Source: Robiginitalea myxolifaciens
Lineage (GTDB): Bacteria; Bacteroidota; Bacteroidia; Flavobacteriales; Flavobacteriaceae
Assembly (NCBI RefSeq): GCF_900115205.1
Contig: NZ_FOYQ01000001.1
Span: 833,240 to 897,239, forward strand
Direction: 5' to 3'
DNA: 64,000 nt
Below, one piece after another: positions 1 through 8,714 of this stretch (its first letter is position 1; every line of letters begins with the position of its first letter). The notes under the pieces are model-generated. The model was not told where the DNA came from, searched no databases, and was given only the letters and a program-made list of their open reading frames with translations. Made by a program: the position numbers and the translations under genes.

Positions 1-3000
1 CCTACCCCCTCAGCCAACTAAACCAGGGGCCGGATTATTACCGGGAATTCAAGCGTAACAATCCTGAGCCGATTGCTCCAATAGGACTCAAGCACGTTAA
101 TCTTAAAAAGGCATCGGCACGACTCCTAAAAAAGGAGGAAACAATCCAGGGACCTTCCCAGGCCGAAATACAGGAAAATGAAGAGGCGCTGGAATCGGTT
201 GGTTTTGCCCACCTGCATAATCACAGTCAGTTCTCCGTCCTGCAGTCTACCATTGCAGTCGCAGATCTGGTGGCTGCGGCAGCCAAACACAAGATGCCGG
301 CCGTTGCCCTGACGGATCATGCCAACATGATGGGCGCCTTCCACTTTGTAAAGGAAGTCAAGGCACATAATCAAAAAATTGCTGCGGCGCAGGAAGCTGC
401 TGCAGAAGCCGGAGGGGTGGAGGAATCGGATTCCGAAAGTCCGAAACCACTGGTCCCCATCATCGGTTGCGAGTTTTTCGTCTGCAACGACCGTCACGAT
501 CGTTCCCACAAAGATTACGGCTACCAGGTGGTTTTCCTGGCAAAGAATAAAAAGGGGTATCACAACCTGGCGAAGATGTCGTCCATCGCCTATACGGAAG
601 GCTTTTACTACGTGCCCCGAATAGACCGGGAAGTGGTCCTCGCCCACAAGGACGATCTGATTGTACTTACCGGAAACCTCTACGGGGAGGTTCCTTCGAA
701 AATCCTGAACCAGGGGGAAAAACAGGCCGAAGAAGCCCTGCTCTGGTGGAAAGAAGCTTTTGGCGACGACCTCTATATAGAGCTGATGCGTCACGGACAG
801 GAAGACGAAGATCGCGCCAACCGATCCCTGGTAAACCTGGCGCAAAAGCACGGGGTAAAACTGGTCGCCACCAACAATACCTACTACTGCGAGAAAGAGG
901 ACGCAGAAGCCCACGACATCCTGCTCTGTGTGAAGGAAGGGGAAAAACAGGCCACACCAATAGGCAGGGGACGCGGCTACCGTTTTGGTCTGCCGAACCA
1001 GGAATACTATTTCAAATCGGACGATGCTATGAAGGCCCTTTTTAAGGATTTGCCGGAAAGTATTCAGTCCATTCCCGAGATCATTGAAAAGATCGAACCC
1101 TTTGACCTGGCACGCGATGTCTTGCTGCCCAAATTTGAAATTCCCGAGGAATTCCAGGTCCCTGAAGATGAACAGGACGGAGGGAAACGCGGGGAGAACG
1201 CTTACCTGAGACACATCACCTACAAAGGAGCGGAGGCCCGTTACGGAGAGGTAGATGCCGAAAAACAGGAGCGTATCGATTTTGAGTTACAGACCATTGC
1301 GAATTCCGGATATCCAGGCTACTTCCTCATTGTAGAAGACTTTATCCGGGAAGCGCGGAATATGGGTGTTTCTGTAGGTCCCGGACGCGGATCAGCAGCC
1401 GGGTCCGTGGTTGCTTACTGTCTTGGGATTACCAATATTGACCCCTTAAAGTACGACCTGCTTTTTGAGCGGTTCCTGAATCCCGACCGGGTGAGCATGC
1501 CCGATATCGATATCGACTTTGACGACGAAGGCCGCTCTAAAGTCATGGACTATGTGATTGAAAAATATGGTGCCAACCAGGTAGCCCAGATCATAACCTA
1601 TGGCACCATGGCAGCGAAGTCGTCTATCCGGGATACCGCCCGGGTCCTGGATTTGCCCCTGAATGATGCCGACCGGATCGCCAAACTGATCCCGAATATG
1701 ACCAAACTCGGGAAGATCTTTGGAAAGCCCGAAGCCGAATTACGCCAGAAATTCCGATCCGATGACCTCTCCAAGGTCAACGAGCTACTCAATATTTCCG
1801 AAGGGGAAGACCTGGAGGCACAAACGGTGAACATGGCGCGGGTGCTCGAGGGCTCCGTGCGGAATACGGGGATTCACGCCTGCGGGGTCATTATTACCCC
1901 GGACGATATCACCAAGTTTGTCCCGGTGGCCACGGCTAAGGATTCCGACCTGTACGTGACCCAGTTCGACAACTCGGTGGTGGAGAGCGCCGGCCTTTTG
2001 AAAATGGATTTCCTGGGGCTTAAAACCCTGACCCTAATCAAGGATACCGTAAAAATTGTCAAGGCCCGGCAGGGAATCGAGCTCGTCCCGGACGACTTCC
2101 CCCTGGACGACGAAAAGACCTATGAGCTTTTCCAGCGCGGGGAAACTGTGGGGATCTTCCAATACGAATCCCCCGGGATGCAAAAGCACCTCAAGGACCT
2201 GAAACCAACGGTCTTTGACGACCTGATTGCCATGAATGCCCTGTACCGCCCGGGCCCCATGGAATACATCCCCAGTTTCATTGCCCGAAAACACGGGAAG
2301 GAGGAGATTTCCTATGACCTCCCGGAAATGGAAGAGAACCTGAAGGAAACCTACGGGATAACCGTTTACCAGGAGCAGGTGATGCTGCTCTCCCAGAAGC
2401 TAGCAGGATTCAGTAAGGGTGAAGCCGATGTCCTCCGGAAAGCAATGGGTAAAAAGATCTTTGCCCTCCTGCAAAAACTCAAACCAAAATTTCTCGATGG
2501 CGGGGAAGCTAATGGTCATCCCAGGGAAGTCCTGGAAAAGATCTGGAAGGATTGGGAAGCCTTCGCCTCTTATGCCTTTAACAAGAGCCACTCCACCTGT
2601 TACGCCTATATCGCCTATCAGACGGCTTATCTGAAAGCGCACTACCCGGCCGAATACATGGCCGCGGTGCTTTCCAACAACATGAACGACATTAAGCAGG
2701 TGACGTTCTTTATGGAGGAATGTCGCCGCATGGGGCTCGACGTTTTGGGGCCGGATGTCAACGAATCCTATTACAAGTTCGCCGTGAACAAAGAGAACCA
2801 GGTTCGTTTTGGGATGGGTGCAATCAAAGGCGTTGGCCGCTCGGCCGTGGAAGCGATTGTCGAAGAACGCAAAGCATCTGGGAACTACAGCTCACTATTT
2901 GACCTGGTCAAACGGGTCGATTTACGGGCTGCCAATAAAAAGGCTTTTGAGAACCTGGCCCTGGCCGGTGGTTTTGATTCCTTGAGTACGGCCCACCGCG

Positions 3001-3824
3001 CCCAGTATTTCCATTGCAACCCGGACGGGGTAAGCTTCCTGGAGAAAATCATGCGCTTCGGGGCGCGCTTCCAGGAGAGTCAGAATTCCGCCCAGGTAAG
3101 CCTGTTCGGCGAAAACAGTGATGTCCAGATAGCTGAACCGGAGATTCCTCCCTGCCCGCCCTGGGGCACCCTGGAAACCCTGAAACGGGAAAAAGAAGTG
3201 GTGGGAATCTATATTTCCGGCCATCCGCTGGACGACTTCCAGGTGGAAATCAAATCCTTCTGCAATGGGGAAATTGTTGCCCTGAATGATTTATCACAAC
3301 TCCTGAATCGTGAACTCTCCCTGGCTGGCATCATTACCGATGTGCAACACCGCGTATCGCGCAATGGAAAAGGTTGGGCCGCCTTTACCCTGGAGGATTA
3401 TTCCGAGAGTTATGAGTTCCGGATTTTTGGGGAGGAATACCTGAAATTCCGGCATTTCCTTACCATAAACGGTTTTATTTACCTGAAGGTTTTCGTTCGG
3501 GAAGGCTGGGTAAACCGGGAAACGGGCAAGCAAGGAGATCCCCGACTGCAATTCAACAACATCATGTTATTGCAGGATGTGATGGAGACCTTTGCCCGTA
3601 AGCTCACGATTCAACTCGATATCGACCAACTTCAGGAAGAACGCATCCAGCGGTTGCAGGATACCCTGAGGAGTTTTAAAGGAAAGCACCCTTTGAGTTT
3701 TACGGTCTACGAAATGGAAGATGCCATTAAGGTAAACCTGGCCAGTCGGAAACAAAAAGTACACATTAGTTCTGAGCTACTTAACTCCCTGGTAGAACAG
3801 GAGGTGCACTATAAATTGAATTGA
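1..3824 (+). CDS. dnaE: DNA polymerase III subunit alpha (5' end outside window)
   Basis: Replicative DNA polymerase catalytic subunit. The frame is open from base 3 and yields 1273 residues, so the gene starts upstream of the window. The PHP domain begins near base 215 (HLHNHSQFSVL). The C-family polymerase acids are in PDIDIDFDD near 1500, fingers and helix-hairpin-helix segments follow, and an OB-fold segment lies at about 3300-3450. The roughly 70 residues before the PHP domain look like a linker. Many Bacteroidota DnaE proteins are 1400-1500 residues with a DnaQ-like 3'-5' exonuclease at the N-terminus; that domain would lie outside the window and is inferred only. trxA follows 87 bp later on the same strand, an order common in flavobacteria. 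Confidence 0.97.
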   Translation, partial: YPLSQLNQGPDYYREFKRNNPEPIAPIGLKHVNLKKASARLLKKEETIQGPSQAEIQENEEALESVGFAHLHNHSQFSVLQSTIAVADLVAAAAKHKMPAVALTDHANMMGAFHFVKEVKAHNQKIAAAQEAAAEAGGVEESDSESPKPLVPIIGCEFFVCNDRHDRSHKDYGYQVVFLAKNKKGYHNLAKMSSIAYTEGFYYVPRIDREVVLAHKDDLIVLTGNLYGEVPSKILNQGEKQAEEALLWWKEAFGDDLYIELMRHGQEDEDRANRSLVNLAQKHGVKLVATNNTYYCEKEDAEAHDILLCVKEGEKQATPIGRGRGYRFGLPNQEYYFKSDDAMKALFKDLPESIQSIPEIIEKIEPFDLARDVLLPKFEIPEEFQVPEDEQDGGKRGENAYLRHITYKGAEARYGEVDAEKQERIDFELQTIANSGYPGYFLIVEDFIREARNMGVSVGPGRGSAAGSVVAYCLGITNIDPLKYDLLFERFLNPDRVSMPDIDIDFDDEGRSKVMDYVIEKYGANQVAQIITYGTMAAKSSIRDTARVLDLPLNDADRIAKLIPNMTKLGKIFGKPEAELRQKFRSDDLSKVNELLNISEGEDLEAQTVNMARVLEGSVRNTGIHACGVIITPDDITKFVPVATAKDSDLYVTQFDNSVVESAGLLKMDFLGLKTLTLIKDTVKIVKARQGIELVPDDFPLDDEKTYELFQRGETVGIFQYESPGMQKHLKDLKPTVFDDLIAMNALYRPGPMEYIPSFIARKHGKEEISYDLPEMEENLKETYGITVYQEQVMLLSQKLAGFSKGEADVLRKAMGKKIFALLQKLKPKFLDGGEANGHPREVLEKIWKDWEAFASYAFNKSHSTCYAYIAYQTAYLKAHYPAEYMAAVLSNNMNDIKQVTFFMEECRRMGLDVLGPDVNESYYKFAVNKENQVRFGMGAIKGVGRSAVEAIVEERKASGNYSSLFDLVKRVDLRAANKKAFENLALAGGFDSLSTAHRAQYFHCNPDGVSFLEKIMRFGARFQESQNSAQVSLFGENSDVQIAEPEIPPCPPWGTLETLKREKEVVGIYISGHPLDDFQVEIKSFCNGEIVALNDLSQLLNRELSLAGIITDVQHRVSRNGKGWAAFTLEDYSESYEFRIFGEEYLKFRHFLTINGFIYLKVFVREGWVNRETGKQGDPRLQFNNIMLLQDVMETFARKLTIQLDIDQLQEERIQRLQDTLRSFKGKHPLSFTVYEMEDAIKVNLASRKQKVHISSELLNSLVEQEVHYKLN

Positions 3825-3880
3825 TCGGGCCATCGGTAAAACGAATACTGCCCGTGTAAGGCTTCGAGCCAATTATTGAC

Positions 3881-3888
3881 TAACTTTG
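3881..3888 (+). promoter_or_regulatory. TAACTTTG -7 promoter element of trxA
   Basis: The sequence TAACTTTG matches the Bacteroidota -7 consensus TAnnTTTG. It lies 23 bp before the trxA ATG at 3912, so the in-frame ATG at 3876 would be upstream of the transcript start. No clear -33 TTTG was found at the expected distance. Confidence 0.55.
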
Positions 3889-3911
3889 CAGTAATTAAAA
3901 CAGTTGCAATC

Positions 3912-4229
3912 ATGGCATTAGAAATAACAGACGCTAGTTTTGACGAGGTCGTACTCAAAAGCGATAAACCAGTAATGGTAGACTTTTGGGCAGCCTGGTG
4001 TGGCCCTTGCCGCATGGTAGGACCGATCATCGAAGAACTAAGCACAGAATATGAAGGAAAAGCTGTAGTGGGTAAGGTAGATGTTGATGTAAATCAGCAG
4101 TTCGCCGCTAAGTATGGCGTGCGCAACATTCCTACCGTGCTGGTCTTTAAAAATGGGGAAATCGTTAACCGACAGGTTGGTGTTAGCCCTAAGAAAGTCT
4201 ATGCTGACGCTATTGATGCTGCCCTTTAA
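3912..4229 (+). CDS. trxA: Thioredoxin
   Basis: Small cytoplasmic protein-disulfide reductase of 105 residues, the usual length for TrxA. The redox motif WCGPC places the active cysteines at residues 30 and 33 inside FWAAWCGPCRM. The cis-proline segment NIPTVLVF follows at about residues 74-81. An in-frame ATG at 3876 would add 12 residues with no counterpart in the family and precedes the likely promoter, so the ATG at 3912 is preferred. The gene sits between dnaE and a DUF58 gene and is closed by a strong terminator, so it is probably transcribed alone. Confidence 0.97.
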   Translation: MALEITDASFDEVVLKSDKPVMVDFWAAWCGPCRMVGPIIEELSTEYEGKAVVGKVDVDVNQQFAAKYGVRNIPTVLVFKNGEIVNRQVGVSPKKVYADAIDAAL

Positions 4230-4286
4230 GCGCGAAATTTTTCTTCCGCATTAAAGGCTTCATCCTTTCCATAATTTGATGATGAT

Positions 4287-4320
4287 AAAAACCCCGGGCG
4301 CTATGCCCGGGGTTTTGTTT
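4287..4320 (+). terminator. Rho-independent terminator after trxA
   Basis: A GC-rich hairpin with arms CCCCGGGC and GCCCGGGG and a short loop is flanked by an A run and a T-rich tail, about 60 bp after the trxA stop codon. Confidence 0.9.
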
Positions 4321-4364
4321 TAAGCACTAGCGGCGGCTTTCAGCGAGACACCGCCTGCTTGGTT

Positions 4365-4392
4365 TTTGCAGCCTCGCTGTTTCGTATCTTTA
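4365..4392 (+). promoter_or_regulatory. Promoter of the DUF58 gene
   Basis: TTTG at 4365-4368 and TATCTTTA at 4385-4392 are separated by 16 bp and resemble the Bacteroidota -33/-7 pair. The -7 element ends only 4 bp before the ATG at 4397, so the transcript would have almost no leader. Confidence 0.5.
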
Positions 4393-4396
4393 CTAC

Positions 4397-5326
4397 ATGA
4401 TTCTCAAATCTGAGCTTAACAAAGCCCCTTTATTCGATAACCTGCAATTGCTGGCGCGGCAGGTGGTGGAAGGGTATATCAGTGGGATACATAAAAGTCC
4501 TTTTCACGGCTACTCTGCAGAATTTGCTGAACACAAAATCTACAACCCCGGGGAAAGCACCAAACACATCGACTGGAAGCTTTTCGCCCGCACCGATAAA
4601 CTCTACACCAAACGCTATGAGGAGGAAACCAACCTGCGGTGCCACCTGATCCTCGACAACAGCGCTTCGATGTACTACCCCCAGGTTCCCCGGCTAGACC
4701 TGGATCATTTAAACAAAATGGGCTTTGCCGTACTGGCTGCTGCCGCCCTTATGGAACTGCTCAAAAAGCAACGCGATGCGGTAGGTCTGAGCGTATTTTC
4801 AGATACCTATGCCTATTACGCCGGGGAAAAGGGTAGCGAGCGCCATTATCAAATGCTGCTGGCCGCACTTTCTGAAGTCGGGCAAAGTCAGGGCGATTCC
4901 CGGAAAACGGAACTGCCTACCTACCTCCATCAAATCGCGGAAAAGCTAAAACGTCGCAGCCTGGTAGCGCTCTTTACCGATATGTTCCAGGACAATGCCC
5001 AGGACGAAGAACTCTTTGAAGCCCTCAGGCACCTGAAGTACAACAAACACGATGTTATCCTCTTCCACCTAACCGATAAGGCTACGGAAATTGCCTTTGA
5101 TTTTGAGAATTCCCCAAGGCGCTTTACCGATGTGGAAAGCGGCGCAACTATTGACTTATTTCCCGAGCAGGTCCGCCGGCAGTATCAGGAGCATATGGCA
5201 GCCTATATTGAGGAATTGAAACAGGTTTGCGCGAAATATCAAATCAAATATAGCGGGGTGGATATTGCCCAGCCTTTTGCCAGGGTGTTTAACACCTTCC
5301 TCGTAGAACGGCAGCGTTTTACCTAG
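4397..5326 (+). CDS. DUF58 family protein (vWA-like fold)
   Basis: A 309-residue soluble DUF58 protein. The family signature HIDWKLFARTDKLY lies near residues 54-67, followed by a metal-ion-site-like DNSAS motif (ILDNSASMYY) at about residues 90-99. DUF58 proteins have a von Willebrand factor A-like domain and usually work with MoxR ATPases and Bat proteins, where they are thought to act as adaptors in envelope-related complex assembly. No moxR gene is adjacent here. Its place after dnaE-trxA matches an order seen in flavobacteria. There is no signal peptide or membrane segment. Confidence 0.88.
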   Translation: MILKSELNKAPLFDNLQLLARQVVEGYISGIHKSPFHGYSAEFAEHKIYNPGESTKHIDWKLFARTDKLYTKRYEEETNLRCHLILDNSASMYYPQVPRLDLDHLNKMGFAVLAAAALMELLKKQRDAVGLSVFSDTYAYYAGEKGSERHYQMLLAALSEVGQSQGDSRKTELPTYLHQIAEKLKRRSLVALFTDMFQDNAQDEELFEALRHLKYNKHDVILFHLTDKATEIAFDFENSPRRFTDVESGATIDLFPEQVRRQYQEHMAAYIEELKQVCAKYQIKYSGVDIAQPFARVFNTFLVERQRFT

Positions 5327-5419
5327 TCCTACGCTTCACGGTATCCAGCCCATCCAAAGTTTCAGCCCGGAAGTTCACCGATAAAGTCTGATCTGCTGTC
5401 GCACAAATTGAATTTTTTA

Positions 5420-5450
5420 TTTGCCGATACACAGAAGTAACTTATATTTG
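5420..5450 (+). promoter_or_regulatory. Bacteroidota-type promoter of tRNA-Asp
   Basis: TTTG at 5420-5423 and TATATTTG at 5443-5450 are 19 bp apart, an excellent match to the Bacteroidota consensus TTTG-N19-TAnnTTTG. The tRNA begins about 78 bp downstream, leaving a 5' leader to be processed off. Confidence 0.75.
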
Positions 5451-5527
5451 CCCACGCTTTTGCACAAAAGCACTGACAATTTCTGTAAAACTAACTGTTG
5501 TTAGAATCCCGTAAGGGTTAGAAACTT

Positions 5528-5604
5528 GGTCTGGTAGTTCAGTTGGTTAGAATACCTGCCTGTCACGCAGGGGGTCGCGGGTTCGAGTCCCGTCCAGACC
5601 GCCA
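5528..5604 (+). tRNA. tRNA-Asp (anticodon GTC)
   Basis: The sequence folds as a complete tRNA. The acceptor arms GGTCTGG and CCAGACC pair, the anticodon loop CTGTCAC contains GTC (Asp), and the T-arm contains GGGTTCGAGTCCC. The discriminator G at 5601 is followed by an encoded CCA. The 3' part from 5560 on is duplicated at 31417-31459, so this gene is the integration site of the mobile element to its right. The element supplied an identical 3' end, and the tRNA therefore remains intact. Confidence 0.97.
5560..5602 (+). repeat. attL, 43-bp direct repeat in tRNA-Asp 3' end
   Basis: This copy runs from the anticodon loop (CTGTCACGCAGG) to the discriminator base plus one C (CCAGACCGC) and is identical to 31417-31459. 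The flanks diverge immediately on both sides, which fixes the repeat length at 43 bp. Confidence 0.95.
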
Positions 5605-5613
5605 ATAAAATCA

Positions 5614-5641
5614 AGCCCTCACAGATGTGGGGGCTTTTTTA
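5614..5641 (+). terminator. Terminator after tRNA-Asp, supplied by the element
   Basis: The hairpin arms AGCCCTCACA and TGTGGGGGCT, with one imperfect pair, are followed by a run of Ts. It lies inside the element, so the tRNA transcript now ends in element DNA. The original downstream hairpin remains beyond attR at 31469. Confidence 0.85.
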
Positions 5642-5753
5642 TTTCTCCATTTATAAACTATTTATAAACATTCAAGGGTTTAATAATCAATATTTTAAAT
5701 AAGACTAAAAAAGTCATATATTGAGACTATAAATAGGTCAGCCAATAATTACT

Positions 5754-6023
5754 ATGGAAGTCATCTGTGTTCAAAAAGAAGCTTTTTATGCCCTTTTCGA
5801 TAAGGTGGTTGAACACATTGAATCCAACCGGAAAGACAATAAAGAAAAATGGATTGATGGAGAAGAGGCCATGTCAATCCTTAAAATAAAATCTACGACC
5901 ACCCTTCAAAAATTGAGGGATGAGGGAAAAATCAGGTTTTCCCAGCCCCAAAAAAAGATTATCCTTTACGACAGGGACTCCATTATGGAATATATCGAGA
6001 AACACGCCAGAGAAACATTTTAA
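5754..6023 (+). CDS. Excisionase-like helix-turn-helix protein
   Basis: An 89-residue protein with a MerR/excisionase-type winged HTH. A weakly charged N-terminal helix (about residues 1-30) is followed by WIDGEEAMSILKI, a helix start typical of HTH_17 proteins, and by a wing with KIRFSQPQKKIILYDR at about residues 62-77. Such proteins are very common near the ends of Bacteroidota integrative elements and usually act as recombination directionality factors or local regulators; the role here is inferred from position. It lies about 150 bp inside attL, and a second small gene starts 2 bp after its stop codon. Confidence 0.75.
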   Translation: MEVICVQKEAFYALFDKVVEHIESNRKDNKEKWIDGEEAMSILKIKSTTTLQKLRDEGKIRFSQPQKKIILYDRDSIMEYIEKHARETF

Positions 6024-6025
6024 CT

Positions 6026-6283
6026 ATGGAAGAAGAAAACAAGGTTGACGAAAAATTCAAAAGTGCTTTTAATCTTGGTTATCGAGTTGCGGAGGAGTTG
6101 AATCTAAAAACATTGATATTTGAGAATCAAGAAAAGATAATGCCAGATAATCCTATGCATTTGGGTATGCAGCAATTTATTGATGAAGCCAAGCTTTCCA
6201 TAAATAAACGGCAAAATAAATCCATTGACGAAACAAAAAGTAAATCTCGAAAAAAGAGCAGGGGCAAGGGTTTAGGTCTTTGA
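6026..6283 (+). CDS. Small hypothetical protein of the element
   Basis: An 85-residue hydrophilic protein that I do not recognise. It is acidic at the N-terminus (MEEENKVDEKF) and strongly basic at the C-terminus (KSKSRKKSRGKGLGL). It starts 2 bp after the excisionase-like gene, so the two are almost certainly cotranscribed. The basic tail could bind nucleic acid, but no domain is visible. Small genes in this position are typical of integrative elements. Confidence 0.6.
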   Translation: MEEENKVDEKFKSAFNLGYRVAEELNLKTLIFENQEKIMPDNPMHLGMQQFIDEAKLSINKRQNKSIDETKSKSRKKSRGKGLGL

Positions 6284-6315
6284 CACTAAATTCAGTTCGC
6301 TTATTTAGTTATTTA

Positions 6316-6330
6316 GGTACTATAAGTACC
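6316..6330. promoter_or_regulatory. Operator 1 of the AbiE operon (15-bp palindrome)
   Basis: GGTACTATAAGTACC is a perfect inverted repeat with 6-bp arms and a 3-bp centre, 64 bp before the abiEi ATG. A near-identical copy overlaps the start codon. AbiEi-type antitoxins are known to bind inverted repeats upstream of their operon and repress it, so these are the best candidates for autoregulation sites. Confidence 0.75.
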
Positions 6331-6387
6331 GAAAATTTAATTTTTTTAAACCAATTCCTTAAACGGGTTTAAAAAATTACGTATTTT

Positions 6388-6402
6388 GGTACCATGAGTA
6401 CC
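6388..6402. promoter_or_regulatory. Operator 2 of the AbiE operon, spanning the start codon
   Basis: GGTACCATGAGTACC matches operator 1 at 13 of 15 positions and has the same geometry. It contains the abiEi start codon ATG at 6394-6396 in its centre and adjoins a -7-like TATTTTGG. The two sites are 72 bp apart centre to centre. Confidence 0.72.
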
Positions 6403-7167
6403 GATTCCAAATTAAAAATAAACCAACTGTTGAGTTCACATCCTTCGGGCATCGTGTACTTATCTTCTTGGTTGGTAACGCAAGGTTATAGTCTTGACTT
6501 GCAAAAGAGGTATCGTAAGAGCGATTGGTTTACGTCTATTGGTACCGGAGCCATGATACGTTCAGGAGAAGATGTTGGCTACGAAGGGGCCATCTATGCC
6601 CTACAGAAACAGGCAGGTTTATTAATCCATCCCGGGGGTAAAACTGCTCTAGCACTTCTTGGAAAATCACATTATTTGGAGCTATCCCAAAAAAGGGCGA
6701 CCCTCTTTGGCGGCAAAGCCGAGCGTTTGCCCGCTTGGTGTGTGCGGTACGATTGGGGCATAAAACTGGACTATCACAGTTCTTCTTTTTTGCCCTCGGA
6801 TATCGGACTTACCGAGATTGAGCTAAAAACGTTTTCAATCAAGGTTTCCAACGCGGCAAGGGCATTGATGGAGTGTCTTTATCTAGCACCCAAAAAGCAA
6901 ACATTGCTAGAGTGTTACCAATTGATGGAGGGCTTGAATAATCTGAGGCCCGATCTGATCCAGAACCTATTGGAAAACTGCAGCTCGATAAAGGTCAAAC
7001 GCCTTTTTCTCTATATGGCTGAAAAGGCCAATCACAGTTGGTTCCAACATATTAAAACTGAGATTATAGATTTGGGAAGCGGTAAACGAAGCATCGTAGA
7101 AGATGGCATTTACAATAGAAAATATAAAATAACCGTCCCGAAAGAGCTTGAAAATGGCGAATTATAA
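6394..7167 (+). CDS. AbiEi-family type IV antitoxin and transcriptional regulator
   Basis: A 257-residue protein of the AbiEi antitoxin group. The N-terminal 60 residues fit a winged helix-turn-helix (INQLLSSHPSGIVYLSSWLV, then a KRYRKSDWF wing). The rest contains the family's mixed core with IHPGGKTALALLGKSHYL at about residues 74-91 and a C-terminal antitoxin region. The gene overlaps abiEii by 14 bp, the usual arrangement for this bicistronic system. In known type IV systems the antitoxin represses its own promoter and counters the toxin without direct inhibition in the classical sense. Two 15-bp palindromes lie before and over the start codon. The pair probably stabilises the element or gives phage abortive infection. 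Confidence 0.85.
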   Translation: MSTDSKLKINQLLSSHPSGIVYLSSWLVTQGYSLDLQKRYRKSDWFTSIGTGAMIRSGEDVGYEGAIYALQKQAGLLIHPGGKTALALLGKSHYLELSQKRATLFGGKAERLPAWCVRYDWGIKLDYHSSSFLPSDIGLTEIELKTFSIKVSNAARALMECLYLAPKKQTLLECYQLMEGLNNLRPDLIQNLLENCSSIKVKRLFLYMAEKANHSWFQHIKTEIIDLGSGKRSIVEDGIYNRKYKITVPKELENGEL

Positions 7168-8056
7168 ACCACAGGTATCTTTATTGTTGACCGTGCTGCC
7201 CGAAGTGGCAAAGGAAGACTGTTTTGCACTACACGGGGGAACGGCCATCAATCTATTCGTTAGAGAGATGCCCAGACTATCGGTGGACATTGATCTCACT
7301 TATATCACCTTGGAGGACAGGGAAACCTCATTTGAAAATATCAACGGTGCCTTGGGGCGAATAAAGGACAATGTGGAAGCAATAGCAACAGATGTCAGGA
7401 TTGTACATAAGCCTGAAAATCTGAAACTTCAAATATCGAATGGGGAGGCTCAAATAAAACTGGAAGTCAATCAGGCCATGCGTGGAACCATGGAACCGCC
7501 CGTTACCATGATATTGTGCGAGACAGCCCAAGAAACTTTTGATGCCTTTTGCGAAATTCAAGTTGTACCCATCGGTCAACTTTACGGCGGAAAAATATGT
7601 GCTGCACTCGACCGCCAACACCCTAGAGATTTGTTCGATGTCAAACTTCTTCTCGAAAATGAGGGCTTTACAGAGCAAATCAAAACCGGATTTCTTTTTG
7701 GCCTTTTAAGCAGCAAGCGACCGATTCATGAACTTCTGAATCCAAATCTTATTGACCAGCGTTCGGCAATGAGCAATCAATTTGAGGGCATGAGTGAAGA
7801 AGAATTCACTTATGAAGATTTTGAGACTACGAGAAGTTTGCTCATCAAAACCATTCATGAGAATCTTACCGACAAGGACAAGGAATTTCTACTGAGTTTC
7901 CAAAATGGTACTCCCGATTGGAGTTTATTCGATTTTGGAGATTACCCTGCCGTGCAATGGAAATTGCAAAATCTTCAAAAACTAAGGGAATCCAATCTAG
8001 AAAAGCATAAGGAGCAGCTAAGTCTCTTAAAAAGTGCGCTTGTAGTATCAACATAG
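7154..8056 (+). CDS. AbiEii-family nucleotidyltransferase toxin
   Basis: A 300-residue type IV toxin of the AbiEii nucleotidyltransferase family. The catalytic signature is clear: LHGGTAINLFVRE (glycine-rich motif) and LSVDIDLTY (the DxD pair) within the first 45 residues. A later QLYGGKICAALDRQHPRDL matches the family's helical motif. Family members studied in mycobacteria add nucleotides to tRNA 3' ends. The ATG at 7154 is preferred over the TTG at 7148; it overlaps the abiEi stop region by 14 bp, suggesting translational coupling. The gene converges with the unrecognised gene at 8139-8714. Confidence 0.88.
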   Translation: MANYKPQVSLLLTVLPEVAKEDCFALHGGTAINLFVREMPRLSVDIDLTYITLEDRETSFENINGALGRIKDNVEAIATDVRIVHKPENLKLQISNGEAQIKLEVNQAMRGTMEPPVTMILCETAQETFDAFCEIQVVPIGQLYGGKICAALDRQHPRDLFDVKLLLENEGFTEQIKTGFLFGLLSSKRPIHELLNPNLIDQRSAMSNQFEGMSEEEFTYEDFETTRSLLIKTIHENLTDKDKEFLLSFQNGTPDWSLFDFGDYPAVQWKLQNLQKLRESNLEKHKEQLSLLKSALVVST

Positions 8057-8138
8057 TCTTGAACACGCCTCATATGGCAATCCGTTATCACGTAAGTATA
8101 ATTTTGAACTAGAAAACAGGCACGGGGTTATTTGATGA

Positions 8139-8714
8139 TTAACAATACATATCCATAACTTCTAAAATATTTTCATAGGTATATTCATCCACCAGCGACA
8201 AATCGAACTCATCGGCGAAATTACATAGGAGCACTTTGAGTTCCTCAATGGTTTCCTGTTCTAGACCGCTTGCATTGGGTTCGTAAATCTTATACGCGAG
8301 AGACCTGCCGAATTCTTTATCGAAGTTTGTTTCGGAACCAACAGCAGCATCATATTCGAAACCTTCCAAATAATACAAATATTTCTGGTTCACACCCCAG
8401 AAATACAAAGTGATTTCTTCCTCTTTTTTCAGATTGTTTTTAAAACACCATAGCATTTCAAATAAGGCCAGTTCAATTTCGTAAGGCAAGTCAAATCCGT
8501 AATAGTTAACACTTTCGAACAAGTCGGTAATAGCCCTGTTATTTGATTGCGGTTCAAAGGAAAATTCCATCAATAGTTTACGGAGCACTATCTTTTTGAA
8601 ATAGGCTACCGTGACCGAATTGACCTCTTTTGTGATGAACATTTTATCGCTGATACTGATCAAAAGGCTATGAATTTTCTTGCTAATGGATGTTCGAATC
8701 TGGGGATTACTCAA
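8139..8714 (-). CDS. Hypothetical protein beside AbiE
   Basis: A 191-residue protein that I do not recognise. It is probably cytoplasmic, acidic in its C-terminal half, rich in aromatic residues (YYGFDLPYEIELALFEMLWCF) and without signal peptide or membrane helices. The longest frame starts at a TTG (8714). A TATCTTTG sequence overlaps that TTG on the minus strand and could be the -7 element, in which case translation would begin further in, for example at the ATG at 8642. It is convergent with abiEii and separated from mobC by an intergenic region. Its position suggests element cargo, perhaps a defence or maintenance gene, without direct evidence. Confidence 0.6.
   Translation of the reverse strand: MSNPQIRTSISKKIHSLLISISDKMFITKEVNSVTVAYFKKIVLRKLLMEFSFEPQSNNRAITDLFESVNYYGFDLPYEIELALFEMLWCFKNNLKKEEEITLYFWGVNQKYLYYLEGFEYDAAVGSETNFDKEFGRSLAYKIYEPNASGLEQETIEELKVLLCNFADEFDLSLVDEYTYENILEVMDMYC

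Noticed and set aside
126-1214. Long minus-strand frame opposite dnaE
   Set aside because: Lies entirely antisense to an unmistakable polymerase gene and has no recognisable domain; it reflects codon bias of dnaE.
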